A stretch of 50,666 nucleotides of DNA from Deltaproteobacteria bacterium. Its GTDB lineage: Bacteria > Desulfobacterota > Binatia > UBA12015. Below the pieces are notes generated by a model. It had not been told where the DNA came from and searched no databases. It saw only the letters and a list, made by a program, of their open reading frames with translations. Location of the stretch: contig JAJCZO010000430.1 in the NCBI GenBank assembly GCA_029262355.1, positions 1 through 50,666 of the forward strand, given 5' to 3'. Below are positions 16,638 to 25,568 of this stretch, in pieces. The position numbers and the translations under genes were made by a program. The number at the start of each line of letters is the position of its first letter. Within the stretch, counting starts at the first letter, position 1.

Positions 16638-17366
16638 TCACCGTCGAGGCGGGACGGACGCCGTTTGCCCCGGGCCGTCCAGGTCGGTCAACCGCGGTAC
16701 GCAGAGTCCCTCACTGCACGCCTGCCCGGCCCCGCAGTCGAACGGGCCGCTACATGGCGTGCAGACCGGTTGCCCGTCGGGGCGGAAGAATTCAGCGTTG
16801 CATCCTCCGCAGAAGTTCGCGGTGCAGGACGCATCACCGCACGAATCGAGTTGGCAGGGGTCGGCGAAGCAAGAGGTCGGATCGCTTCCGGTGCATCGGC
16901 AGCGACCGTTGCAACATTGCAATCGGGTATCGAGGAAGTTCCACTCGGCCGCGGTCAGGGAGCGGGCCCTGCGGATGAAGTCACAAGCATTGATCGCGAA
17001 CACATTTCGGTCCCCTTCACCGAGCGCGACGACGTATTCCCGGCGGGGGTCCAGCTGGGCTCCGCATAGGCCGCCGTCGCTCGAGGTGACGAGCTTCAGG
17101 ATTCGCCCGCGTCGCAGGCAGCCCTTGAAGCTCTCCTTCACCTTTGCTCGAAAGGCTCGTGTCCGGTTGCCGACCGTTGGGAGGCCGCCGCGCCGATGCA
17201 CGCGACGGACTTCCTGGCGAATGCGAACCCGGACGACGTGCGTCGCGCTGGCGTAGACGTGCTCGATGCCCGGGGTGGGCAGGCAGGTGCATGCCCGGGC
17301 GGCCGAATCCGGGGCTCCGGCAGCCAGAATCAGGACCAGGGTGGCGATCCGAGCGAGTCTGAACAT
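16638..17366 (-). CDS. secreted NTR/TIMP-like Cys-rich protein
   Basis: A 242-residue exported protein. A signal peptide (LARIATLVLILAAGAPDSAA) ends just before a CTCLP start, like the Cys-x-Cys N-terminus of TIMP/NTR modules. The following segment, HVVRVRIRQEVR..KVKESFKGC..KLVTSSDGGLCG..REYVVALGEG..INACDF, has the beta-barrel spacing of an NTR (netrin/TIMP-like) domain. From about residue 155 there is a very Cys-rich tail (CCNGRCRCTG, CFADPC, CGDASC, CGGC) like the Cys-rich repeats common in myxobacterial surface proteins. AGAGG precedes the ATG. It is divergent from the DUF4215 protein and shares its intergenic region. The NTR call is a motif-based inference. Confidence 0.65.
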   Translation of the reverse strand: MFRLARIATLVLILAAGAPDSAARACTCLPTPGIEHVYASATHVVRVRIRQEVRRVHRRGGLPTVGNRTRAFRAKVKESFKGCLRRGRILKLVTSSDGGLCGAQLDPRREYVVALGEGDRNVFAINACDFIRRARSLTAAEWNFLDTRLQCCNGRCRCTGSDPTSCFADPCQLDSCGDASCTANFCGGCNAEFFRPDGQPVCTPCSGPFDCGAGQACSEGLCVPRLTDLDGPGQTASVPPRR

Positions 17367-17806
17367 CGGGACTCTACCTCTTCTCGATCTAGACCCGAAG
17401 GGGTCGGATTTTACGGCGGCGGGTATTTCGGGGGGATGAACCGGACGACCAGCACTATCGCCTGCACGCGCAGTCCGTCAACCGCGAGAGCTCGTGCCAA
17501 AGGCCCCCCACGGAACCACCGGATTCTGCGGATCGCGCCCGGATCCGCTAGGAAAGGCGGGCGATCGTTCGAACGAACGTTCGATCGCCGCGGGCTAGAG
17601 TACTGGCCTTTTCCTTGATACCAGGGGAACTGCAATATTCGCCGCCTTGGCGAGAGCTAGAGCGTTCGCGGACCTCGTAGAAAACTGCAGAAATCCTGGG
17701 TTGATCAGTTCGCCGCGCGGTCTGCATAGTCAGGGCTTACGAACGAAGCTGTTCGCTTGGCATGAAGGTGCGACACGGCGAACCCACGAGAAGGACAACC
17801 AATAAG
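17367..17806. other. divergent intergenic region, 440 bp
   Basis: This region separates the NTR-like gene (minus) from the DUF4215 gene (plus). I see no gene in it. It contains the nested palindromes at 17560-17589 and, close to the plus-strand gene, AAGGA about 11 nt before the ATG at 17807. An in-frame ATG at 17762 has no ribosome binding site and would push the signal peptide 15 residues inward. Confidence 0.45.
17560..17589. promoter_or_regulatory. nested palindromes, operator candidate
   Basis: Outer arms GGCGATCG (17560-17567) and CGATCGCC (17582-17589) enclose two overlapping perfect palindromes, TCGTTCGAACGA (17565-17576) and CGAACGTTCG (17574-17583). Repeated GAACG/CGTTC half-sites of this kind are common in TetR-type operators. 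It sits about 195 bp upstream of the NTR-like gene and 220 bp upstream of the DUF4215 gene. Confidence 0.4.
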
Positions 17807-20800
17807 ATGAAGCTGCTTGGCGAAATGCATCCTGTGCTCCCCAGAGTGGTCGGCGCAGCCGTGGTGGCTGTCGTGCTCTGCCTGCCCGCGCTCCCCGCAG
17901 GGGCGCAGCCGTCGGCGGACTGGCGCGATTACCACTACATCGCGCTGAACGAGATGGACCTTGGGTCGAACAATAATTTGCCCGGCAACTACGCGGTCCT
18001 GAGGCCTGGCGGCGACGTCACCGTTGCCAACGGCGCGACACAGCTGTCGGGCACGCCCGCGCCTTACGTCGTGGCCGACCATGTCACGATGGCCGCCAAC
18101 GCTTCGATCGTCGACGTCTACTACAACAGCACCTTGGACCTCGCGGCGACTTCCGTCATCCGTGGCGTCACGCATCCAGGCCAGCCCTTCCCGCTGGTGC
18201 TCACCAACCTGCCTCCCATGCCGCCCGCCGTGTTCGACAACTGCACGCTGTCGGCATCGAAAGTAGTCATTCCGGTCGATGGCGCTGGCTCGGTGGCCGC
18301 CGGTTGCCACGGTGAGCTCGAAGCGAAGCAGGGTTCGACCGTCACCCTGACGGGCGGCGTGTACAACTTCCGCAGCTGGGACATCAAGAACCTGGTCAAC
18401 ATCACGGCAACGGCTCCGTCGACGATCTACGTCAGGGAGAACGTTCGCAGCCAGCAGGACACGAACATCCAGCCGTCGTCTGGGAATCCGGACGATCTGG
18501 CGTTCTTCGTCGGTGGTGACAGCGGCAAGCGCTCGACACTGGGCGGCTTCAACTTCTTCATGGGTACGTTCGTCGACACCAACGACGCTGAGTTGAACTT
18601 GCGCAAGTCGATCGTCGTCGTCGGCACGGTGGTCGCGATCAAGGTCAAGGTGCGGAGCATTCACGAGGATCGCATCCCTGCGTGCGGGGATGACTTCGAG
18701 GACGCCGGCGAGACCTGCGACCCGCCAGGCGAGGTCTTCGGGGCGAACGACAACGTGTGCCGGGCCGACTGCACCTACTGCGGCGACAACGTCCTGCAGG
18801 CGTCCGAGTCTTGCGACGACGGGAACGCGAACAACAACGACTCGTGCCGGAACGACTGCACGTTCTGCGGTGATGGTCAGGTCCAGGCCCAGTTTGGTGA
18901 GGTCTGTGACGACGGAAACAACAATAACAACGATGCCTGCAGCAACTCGTGCATCCCGCAGCCGGCCTGTGGCGACGGCGTCGTTCAGCCGCCTGAAGAG
19001 TGTGACGACGGCAACAACGTCAACAACGATGCGTGTCGCAACAACTGCACCTTCCCCGAGTGCGGCGATGGGGTCGTTGACCCGCTCGAGGCCTGTGACG
19101 ACGGGAACAACAACAACAACGACTCGTGCCGCAATGATTGCACGAACTGTGGCGACATGGTCGTGCAAGCTCAGCATGGCGAGCTCTGCGACGACGGCAA
19201 CAACAGCGATGCCGACTTCTGCAGCAATGCCTGTCTCTTCACGGAGTGTGGCGACGGCGTGGTTCAGCCGGGTGAGGCCTGCGACGACGGGAACAACAAT
19301 AACAACGATTCGTGCCGCAACGACTGCACCCTTTGCGGTGACGCCGTGGTTCAGCCCCCGGAGCTGTGTGACGACGGCAACAACAACGACAACGATGCGT
19401 GCCGGAATGATTGCACCACGCCGCCGGATTGCGGCAACGGAATCGTAGAGGGCACTGAGTTCTGTGACGACGGCAACAGCGTCGATACGGACGCGTGTCG
19501 CAACAACTGCACCGCTTGCGGTGACGGCATCGAGCAGGCCGGTGAGACCTGTGACGATGGCAACAACGACGATAACGATGCCTGTCGGAACAGCTGCACC
19601 TTCTGTGGTGATGCCGTCCGCCAGGGCAGCGAGTTCTGCGACGACGGGAACAACAACAACAACGACTCGTGTCGCAATAACTGCACGGTTTGCGGCGACG
19701 GCCTCGTGCAGGGTCAATTCGGCGAGGTCTGCGACGACGGGAACAACAACAACAACGACAACTGTGACAATAACTGTCAGCCGGGTGTTGGCTGCGGCAA
19801 CGGTGTCGTCGACCCGGGCGAGTTCTGCGACGATGGCGACGCCAACAACTTCAATGCGTGTCGCAACGATTGTACGGCCTGCGGGGACGAGATTCTCCAG
19901 ACCGGAGAGAGCTGCGATGACGGCAACAACAACAACAACGATGGGTGTCGCAACGACTGCACCTTCTGTGGCGATGGTCTGACGCAGCCGGGTGAGAGCT
20001 GCGACCCTCCGGGCGGTCTGGTCGGCCCGATTGCGAACGAGTGCCGCGCCTCCTGTAATTTCTGTGGTGACGGCATCGTGCAGGTCGTGTTCGGTGAGAA
20101 CTGTGACGACGGCAACGCGAATCCGCTCGACGCCTGCGGCAATACCTGCCTGCCGAACGTGGTGGTCCAGGGGCAGTGTGGCGATGGAATTCTCGATCCG
20201 ACCGAGTTCTGCGACGACGGGAACAAGATCGACAACGACAGCTGCCGCAACAACTGCACGGCCTGCGGCGACGGTGTCGAGCAGGGGGGCGAGGAGTGCG
20301 ACGACGGTAACGACGTCGATGACGATGATTGCTCGAACTCGTGCGAGCTGCCCTTCTGTGGCGATGGCGTTCTCGACCCCGAGGAGAGCTGTGACAGTAG
20401 CCCGGGTTGTCGCGAAGACTGCACCGAATGTGGTGATGGTGAAGTGCAGTTGGGCGAGCAGTGTGACGACGGAAACGGCAGCAACGGCGACTCGTGTCGG
20501 AACGACTGTACGTCCCCGCTCTGTGGGGACGGCGATCTCGACGATGGCGAGACGTGTGACGATGGCAACATGACCAACACCGATGCGTGCCGGAACGACT
20601 GCAGCTTCTGCGGCGACGGCCTGGTGCAGCTCGGTGAGAACTGTGACGACGGGAACGACGACAACACCGATTCCTGTCGGACGGACTGTACCTACTGCGG
20701 CGACAGTGAGGTTCAGACGCAGTTCGGTGAGACGTGTGATGACGGCAACGACGTCGAGACGGACTCGTGCACCAGCATCTGTGTGCCGCCGGCATCACCC

Positions 20801-20938
20801 CCGCCGTCGCCTCGCGACCTCGGCTTCCGCAAGCACCCATGGGGGCGCAAGAGTGGCTTGATCGGCGATATCCCCTTCCGGGGCTCGGGTGTCCCGAGCA
20901 TGAGGCTTCCGCTGCCGAGAGGGGTTGCCTCGAAGTAG
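17807..20938 (+). CDS. giant secreted DUF4215 Cys-rich repeat protein
   Basis: About 1043 residues. A long signal peptide (PRVVGAAVVAVVLCLPALPA, cleavage near GAQP) leads into an N-terminal domain of about 260 residues rich in beta-strand segments (VTLTGGVYNFRSWDIKN, TIYVRENV), resembling a beta-helix or adhesin-like region. From about residue 293 come 23 tandem units of the DUF4215 type. Each has CGDG, then a Glu-x-CDDGN-x4-D core, then CRN-x-CT, with four cysteines and Ca-binding-like Asp/Asn clusters. The C-terminus is a short Pro-rich then basic tail (PSPRDLGFRKHPWGRK) with no sorting signal I recognise. DUF4215 arrays are known from myxobacterial and other deltaproteobacterial exported proteins; function unproven, adhesion or Ca-dependent scaffold likely. 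A strong terminator follows. Confidence 0.9.
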   Translation: MKLLGEMHPVLPRVVGAAVVAVVLCLPALPAGAQPSADWRDYHYIALNEMDLGSNNNLPGNYAVLRPGGDVTVANGATQLSGTPAPYVVADHVTMAANASIVDVYYNSTLDLAATSVIRGVTHPGQPFPLVLTNLPPMPPAVFDNCTLSASKVVIPVDGAGSVAAGCHGELEAKQGSTVTLTGGVYNFRSWDIKNLVNITATAPSTIYVRENVRSQQDTNIQPSSGNPDDLAFFVGGDSGKRSTLGGFNFFMGTFVDTNDAELNLRKSIVVVGTVVAIKVKVRSIHEDRIPACGDDFEDAGETCDPPGEVFGANDNVCRADCTYCGDNVLQASESCDDGNANNNDSCRNDCTFCGDGQVQAQFGEVCDDGNNNNNDACSNSCIPQPACGDGVVQPPEECDDGNNVNNDACRNNCTFPECGDGVVDPLEACDDGNNNNNDSCRNDCTNCGDMVVQAQHGELCDDGNNSDADFCSNACLFTECGDGVVQPGEACDDGNNNNNDSCRNDCTLCGDAVVQPPELCDDGNNNDNDACRNDCTTPPDCGNGIVEGTEFCDDGNSVDTDACRNNCTACGDGIEQAGETCDDGNNDDNDACRNSCTFCGDAVRQGSEFCDDGNNNNNDSCRNNCTVCGDGLVQGQFGEVCDDGNNNNNDNCDNNCQPGVGCGNGVVDPGEFCDDGDANNFNACRNDCTACGDEILQTGESCDDGNNNNNDGCRNDCTFCGDGLTQPGESCDPPGGLVGPIANECRASCNFCGDGIVQVVFGENCDDGNANPLDACGNTCLPNVVVQGQCGDGILDPTEFCDDGNKIDNDSCRNNCTACGDGVEQGGEECDDGNDVDDDDCSNSCELPFCGDGVLDPEESCDSSPGCREDCTECGDGEVQLGEQCDDGNGSNGDSCRNDCTSPLCGDGDLDDGETCDDGNMTNTDACRNDCSFCGDGLVQLGENCDDGNDDNTDSCRTDCTYCGDSEVQTQFGETCDDGNDVETDSCTSICVPPASPPPSPRDLGFRKHPWGRKSGLIGDIPFRGSGVPSMRLPLPRGVASK
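18683..20782 (+). repeat. 23 tandem coding repeats of about 80-100 bp
   Basis: In-frame repeats encoding DUF4215 units; most are 87 bp, with insertions in several and a truncated unit near 20385. Units 1, 15 and 19 lack the complete CDDGN core. Codons for the Asn/Asp core vary (AAC/AAT, GAC/GAT) between units, so the DNA has diverged while the protein pattern is kept. This is protein repetition, not a CRISPR array. Confidence 0.9.
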
Positions 20939-20950
20939 GTGGAATCAAGG

Positions 20951-20978
20951 AGGGGGCGACGGGAAACCGTCGCCCCCT
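20951..20978. terminator. bidirectional terminator between convergent genes
   Basis: A perfect 12-bp stem, AGGGGGCGACGG (20951-20962) with its complement at 20967-20978, closes on a GAAA tetraloop. CTTTCG follows on the plus strand. It lies 12 bp after the DUF4215 stop and 8 bp before the stop of the convergent gene, so it can serve both. Confidence 0.85.
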
Positions 20979-20985
20979 CTTTCGT

Positions 20986-23043
20986 CTAGGGCTTGTTGCG
21001 AAGATGGGGCGCCACGGCGCGCTTGAGAGCCCTCGTGCCGGCGAGTCGCTCGAAGAGGCGCACCAGTCCGATGTTCTCCTGCCCGTCTTCTGCGGTGAGG
21101 TCGGCGAGGTGCGTATCGGCTGCGGCCGAGCCGAGCCCGAAGAAGGTGTTCGCCGAGCGGGCGCCCGAGGCATCGATGATCGCGCGGTCGGTCGTGACGA
21201 CGGGGCCCGGGCCAGTGAAGGTGCGGACGTCATCGTCGCCCATGACGAAGTGGCCGAGGAATGTGTCGACGTCGTCGAGCCCGAGGGCGCCGAGCTCGGC
21301 GTCGACGTCCGCGTCTTCCTGCCAATCACGGATCAGCGATACGTCGGGGTTGCGCTCGCGGTCGCTCCCGTTGATCACCCATGTGTACCCCAGAGGGCCG
21401 TCCCAGACCGTTACGTGTGCAAAGACCGTGGCCATCGTCCGCAGAACGGTCCGGATCTCCTCGGTGGATGTTCGTCCCACGTTGAGACGTAGGCTCACGA
21501 TCCCACCCGGCTCGAGGCGGCTTTGGGCGAGCCGCAATCTCTCGCGCGTGGGCATGTCGTCGCCTGCGGCACTCTCGAGCGTCATGGCTGAGAGTGCGAT
21601 CAGGTCCCACCTCTCGGTGCTCTGCGACAGGAGCCGCCATGGAGCGCTCGGGTGAATGACGAGGCGTTCGTCGGACAGGACATCGAGGTTCGAGTCGTCG
21701 AAGAACGAGGAGATCTCGGCGGCGGAACCGGTCGGATCGACGATGTCGAGTCGATCGATCGGGTACGCGAGGATCGAGGACGCGCCGTTCCCGACTCCGA
21801 AGCCGAGCTGGAGCACGCGCTTGACCGAGGGGTGGAGCAGCATCGGGATCAGGGCATTCACGCGGTCTTCCGAATCCGTGCCGACCCCACCCGGCGATCG
21901 CCCATCGGCGAGGCGCAGGATGCGGCCCTGTTCGGGGTCGTCCGTCACGAGGATCGCGCCCGTTCCCAACTCGCGAAAGTAGAGAAGCGGGCCGTACCGC
22001 TGATCGAATGGCCCGTAGCCGATGGCCGATGCGCTGACCCAGGCGACCAGCGGGGCGGCGAACATCGTGCCGATGGCGGCGCCCATGGTGAGCTCACGTG
22101 CTCGGAAGAAGGCGTCGCGGCCCAGCGCGGCGCATGAGAGGACCATGACGGGCAGGAGCAAAACCGAGGTTTCGCCGACCGTCAACGCGAGCGCCCGAGG
22201 CGCGGATGCGAGTCCGCCGAGTCGCCGAACGACGCCGGGCACGATCCACTCGAGATGGCCGTAGACCAAGAATGTCGCGATCGCGAATGCGGTCGCGAGC
22301 AGGCCCAGCGAGATCGAGCCGTGGCTCCGTCGCCCTGCGGCTGCGACCCCGAGCGCACATCCGGCGAGCGTGACCGTCCACAGGACGGCGTGCGCGTATA
22401 TCGAGCTGCCGGTGAATGGGGCGAGCGCTCGATCGGCCCACATTACGAAGGCGGCCAAGAGGGCCCCACCGCCAAACGCCACGAAGGCCTTTCTGAACGG
22501 AATCTGCGGGTCTTCGGGCGGGCCTGATGCGGGGTATTGGCGACGCGCAGACGCGAGGGCGACGCAGCCCGTAGCCATCATGATCGCGACGGAAGTCAGA
22601 CTCGAAGCCGCGATGCTCACGCCGCCCATCACGAGGGCCCCGGCGATCGCGGATCCAGTCGTGGCCCCCGCGAGCACCGCGACCGGTTCCTCGCGCAGGG
22701 CCTGGCTCGCTGCGCCGAAAGCGAGTCCCGCCGCGACGAGAAAGAGCGTGGTCGCGAGGCCGGCTGAGGGGAGCGCGACGGTCGTGGCACCGCACACCAG
22801 GCCCACCGTCATCTGCGCGAACCCGAACCGCACGAGTGTGGGGCTCGCAGGTCGGAAGGCGAGGCTCGAGGTCCGTCCGAGTGAAGTGCCCAGGAGGAGC
22901 ATCGCGATGCTCAGGCCCGCTCCTGACTCCCCGGCGGACGGCGAGAGCGCGATCCACCGCAGGGTCGGTTGGATCCAGGTGAGGATGCTCGCTCCCGCCG
23001 CGAACGCGAGGAACGCAGGTAGGGCTCGCGGGGAGCGCAGCAT
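20986..23043 (-). CDS. membrane protein with spermidine-synthase-like domain
   Basis: About 685 residues from the ATG at 23043; a GTG at 23160 would add 39 non-hydrophobic residues. The N-terminal two thirds (to about residue 400) hold some 12 hydrophobic helices. The C-terminal part is a Rossmann methyltransferase-like fold: motif I reads VLQLGFGVGNGASSILAYP and is followed by LDIVDPTG and DLIALSAMTL. This arrangement matches the membrane-bound spermidine synthase-like (SpeE-related) proteins, many of which lack known polyamine activity. The usual acidic substrate residues are not obvious, so I do not assign an aminopropyltransferase function. It lies 203 bp after the histidine kinase gene on the same strand. 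Confidence 0.72.
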   Translation of the reverse strand: MLRSPRALPAFLAFAAGASILTWIQPTLRWIALSPSAGESGAGLSIAMLLLGTSLGRTSSLAFRPASPTLVRFGFAQMTVGLVCGATTVALPSAGLATTLFLVAAGLAFGAASQALREEPVAVLAGATTGSAIAGALVMGGVSIAASSLTSVAIMMATGCVALASARRQYPASGPPEDPQIPFRKAFVAFGGGALLAAFVMWADRALAPFTGSSIYAHAVLWTVTLAGCALGVAAAGRRSHGSISLGLLATAFAIATFLVYGHLEWIVPGVVRRLGGLASAPRALALTVGETSVLLLPVMVLSCAALGRDAFFRARELTMGAAIGTMFAAPLVAWVSASAIGYGPFDQRYGPLLYFRELGTGAILVTDDPEQGRILRLADGRSPGGVGTDSEDRVNALIPMLLHPSVKRVLQLGFGVGNGASSILAYPIDRLDIVDPTGSAAEISSFFDDSNLDVLSDERLVIHPSAPWRLLSQSTERWDLIALSAMTLESAAGDDMPTRERLRLAQSRLEPGGIVSLRLNVGRTSTEEIRTVLRTMATVFAHVTVWDGPLGYTWVINGSDRERNPDVSLIRDWQEDADVDAELGALGLDDVDTFLGHFVMGDDDVRTFTGPGPVVTTDRAIIDASGARSANTFFGLGSAAADTHLADLTAEDGQENIGLVRLFERLAGTRALKRAVAPHLRNKP

Positions 23044-23246
23044 CTCGCGAGTGTACGAGCCTGTCCTCGCTTGGTCTAGCGCACCGCCGGCGACATCCGA
23101 CGTCTCGCCGCCCCTGACGTTCGTCGCGACGTTCGTCGGTCGCTCGATCGGAAGGCGCACTGCCGACGTGTCGTCTATGGTCCAAGGCGCACGCAGGCCG
23201 GCTGCGGGCGCTCGGCTCCATCGACGAGGAGGAGCCGCCAGCCCGA

Positions 23247-25568
23247 TTAGACGGCGCGCCGTTGTTCGGGGCTCAGAGCGTCCTCAGCGTCCGCTGGCAG
23301 AGGTAGGTGGATGAAGAACTCACTGCCGCGCCCGACCTCGCTCTCCAATCGCACAGAGCCCTTTAGAAGCTCGACCAACCGCCGAACGATGTTCAGGCCG
23401 AGGCCGACGCCGCCGCGGCCCCCCTGTCCCGGGGCGAGCTGCTGGAATGGCTCGAAGATCGCTTCCTGGCCCTCGGGGGCGATCCCGATTCCGGTATCAG
23501 CGACCCGGATCTCCACGCCGTCGTCGACTCGGTACGCGCGGATGTCGACGGAGCCAGCATCGGTGAACTTGATCGCGTTCCGGACGAGGTTTTTCACGAT
23601 CACCTTGAGCTTGAGCGCGTCCGTTTCCAGCTTTGGTAGCTCGGGTTCGGCTGCCCACGTCACACCGACGCCGTCGTGGCGCAGCGGCTGGACCTCGGAC
23701 ACGATGTCCCGGATGAGGTGAGCGAGGTCGACGTCGCTGACTTCGATCGAGACGCGTCCGGACTCGAGCCGCGCCAGGTCGAGCGTGGTCGTGATTAGCT
23801 CGTGCAGCTCGCGGGCGCTGCGGTCGATCCTCTGCAGGACGGCGATCTGTTCACTCGTCAGATCGCCGTAGGTGCCATCCTCGAGCATGTTGCCGTAGCC
23901 GATGACGACGTTCAGCGGCGTTCGGAGCTCGTGCGACATCGTCGCGATGAATTCGGACCGGACTTCGTTGGCGCGTGCGAGTTCCTCGACCAGCCCGGCG
24001 TTGTGCAAGGCCATGGATGCCAGGCGCCCGATTCCTTCGAGTACCCGCTTCTGGCGATCGTCGAAGAGACGGGGCCGGCCGCGGTTTGCCGCGACGAGGA
24101 AGCCGACGATGTCATCGCCCCGCCGCAGCGGGCACAGGAGGCTCGACGTGACCCGGAATTCGGGCGCGAGACGCCGAGCGGGCGAGCGGTGCCAATCCTC
24201 TTGAGAGGGCACGACTTCCTCGGTCTCCTGATCGTCGAAGCGACTCATGAAATCGCGCATCATGCTCACGGGGATGGCCAGGACCCGCAGGGCCTCCGAC
24301 TCCTCCGCGGTGTCGCCGTACCCGGCGATCACGGTGAAGCGATCCTTGCCTGCGTCGAGCATCAGGGTGTGGCTGGCGTCACATCCCAGCGCGTAGGCCG
24401 TGAGGGCGCACATGCGGTCCAAGAGCAGCGGGCGGTCAAGAAGCTGCATGAGGTCGCGCCCCACGCCCGCCAATGCGGTCGAGACGGCCTCGTCCTCTCG
24501 CCGGACTCGATCGGCCTCGTCGTTGCCGAAGAGAACACCAGCCGTCTGCGCGAGCAGCTCGAGCCGTGCCGTGTGCGAGGGGGAGTACCCGCCCTCTCGA
24601 TTGGCCACGCCGATCATGCCCACGACGGCCGAGCTCCGACTTATCGGCACGCCGAGGAAGTTCTGCATCGGCTGTGCCGTTCTCGGGAGGCCCTGGGTTT
24701 GCAGCTCGCTATCGGGGCCGAGGTCGTTGCCAACGGTGGGCAAGCCGCGCCCCAGAATCCGGTCGAGGAAGTCTCCGCCAGTGCCGACGCGAATGTCGAC
24801 CGCGGTGGGCTCGACCAGGTCGCGGTGGGTGAGGATCTGAAGATTGCCCGATACGTCGGTGCGCGCGATGTACGCAACGGAGCTTTGTGTGTTGGCGACC
24901 GCGGCCCGAAGCAGGGTACTGGCAGCGGTCTCGAGGTTCCCGTCGGCCAAGTAGCGACTCATCGCATCGGTGATGCTCTGGAGATCGCTCGTACGATGAT
25001 CGAGGGCTCGCTGCGCACGACGCCGTTCATTGCGGAGCTGATCGCCTTCGTGCGAAAGGAAGAGCGATACCGACAGCCCGGCGAGAAGTACGAGGCCAGG
25101 GGCGTCGAGCGCGCCGTCGAGGCGGCCGCGCACCATCCACACCATCACCGTCAGGCTTGCGCCGGTCACGAACACCAGCGCGGTCTGTCGTCGAAGTCCC
25201 CAGGGGAGGAACCCAGCCGCGGCCACGCAGAGCATGAGTAGAACGAGGGCGCGAGGAACGACGTGTCCCGACAGCGCCCCGGTCGCGGCGATCGTTACGG
25301 CGGTGATCGACAAGACGAGGAGAGCCACCGCCGGATCGCGGCTGCTCTCGTGGCCGGTTCTCATCGAACGAATGGCGAGACCCAGCGCCACGAGGGCGAC
25401 TACCTTCGGAGCGTAGAGGAGTGCGAGGTGGTCCGGACTCAGCGCCGCGTCGATGGCAGCGATCGTACCGGCCGCCGCGAGGATCACCCAGAGGAATCGT
25501 CGCAGTCGCGCGGTGAGGATTCGGTCGGTATCGCGCAACGCGGTACGCGAAGAGGAGGGGGAGCTCAT
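23247..25568 (-). CDS. membrane hybrid-less sensor histidine kinase with two GAF domains
   Basis: A 773-residue kinase. Residues 22-172 form about six membrane helices as a sensor. A coiled segment (near 175-200) leads to GAF 1 (about 200-350) and GAF 2 (about 365-525). The HisKA phosphoacceptor is SHELRTPLN (His546), and the HATPase has the N box VKNLVRNAIKF, G1 box DTGIGIAPEG and G2 box GGVGLGLNIVRRL. No receiver domain is attached and no response regulator lies adjacent, so the partner is elsewhere. Its ATG overlaps the TGA of the upstream phosphatase gene (ATGA), implying coupled synthesis. Ligands for the GAF domains are unknown. Confidence 0.92.
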   Translation of the reverse strand: MSSPSSSRTALRDTDRILTARLRRFLWVILAAAGTIAAIDAALSPDHLALLYAPKVVALVALGLAIRSMRTGHESSRDPAVALLVLSITAVTIAATGALSGHVVPRALVLLMLCVAAAGFLPWGLRRQTALVFVTGASLTVMVWMVRGRLDGALDAPGLVLLAGLSVSLFLSHEGDQLRNERRRAQRALDHRTSDLQSITDAMSRYLADGNLETAASTLLRAAVANTQSSVAYIARTDVSGNLQILTHRDLVEPTAVDIRVGTGGDFLDRILGRGLPTVGNDLGPDSELQTQGLPRTAQPMQNFLGVPISRSSAVVGMIGVANREGGYSPSHTARLELLAQTAGVLFGNDEADRVRREDEAVSTALAGVGRDLMQLLDRPLLLDRMCALTAYALGCDASHTLMLDAGKDRFTVIAGYGDTAEESEALRVLAIPVSMMRDFMSRFDDQETEEVVPSQEDWHRSPARRLAPEFRVTSSLLCPLRRGDDIVGFLVAANRGRPRLFDDRQKRVLEGIGRLASMALHNAGLVEELARANEVRSEFIATMSHELRTPLNVVIGYGNMLEDGTYGDLTSEQIAVLQRIDRSARELHELITTTLDLARLESGRVSIEVSDVDLAHLIRDIVSEVQPLRHDGVGVTWAAEPELPKLETDALKLKVIVKNLVRNAIKFTDAGSVDIRAYRVDDGVEIRVADTGIGIAPEGQEAIFEPFQQLAPGQGGRGGVGLGLNIVRRLVELLKGSVRLESEVGRGSEFFIHLPLPADAEDALSPEQRRAV

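Noticed and set aside
17604-17620. TGGC-N7-TTGA, resembling a sigma54 promoter
   Set aside because: The essential GC of the -12 element is GA here and there is no enhancer-binding regulator nearby.
17705-19717. A 670-codon open frame on the minus strand opposite the repeat gene, rich in Val/Ala
   Set aside because: It is the shadow of the DUF4215 repeats: GAC/AAC-rich codons give GTC/GTT on the opposite strand and suppress stops. The composition is periodic and there is no domain.
18683-20782. Regularly spaced DNA repeats that could be mistaken for CRISPR
   Set aside because: The units are in frame, of variable length and coding; there are no constant repeats with unique spacers and no cas genes.
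19851-21329. Another long minus-strand frame (492 codons) across the end of the repeat gene
   Set aside because: Arg/Ser/His-rich shadow with the same repeat period, and it crosses the bidirectional terminator at 20951-20978.
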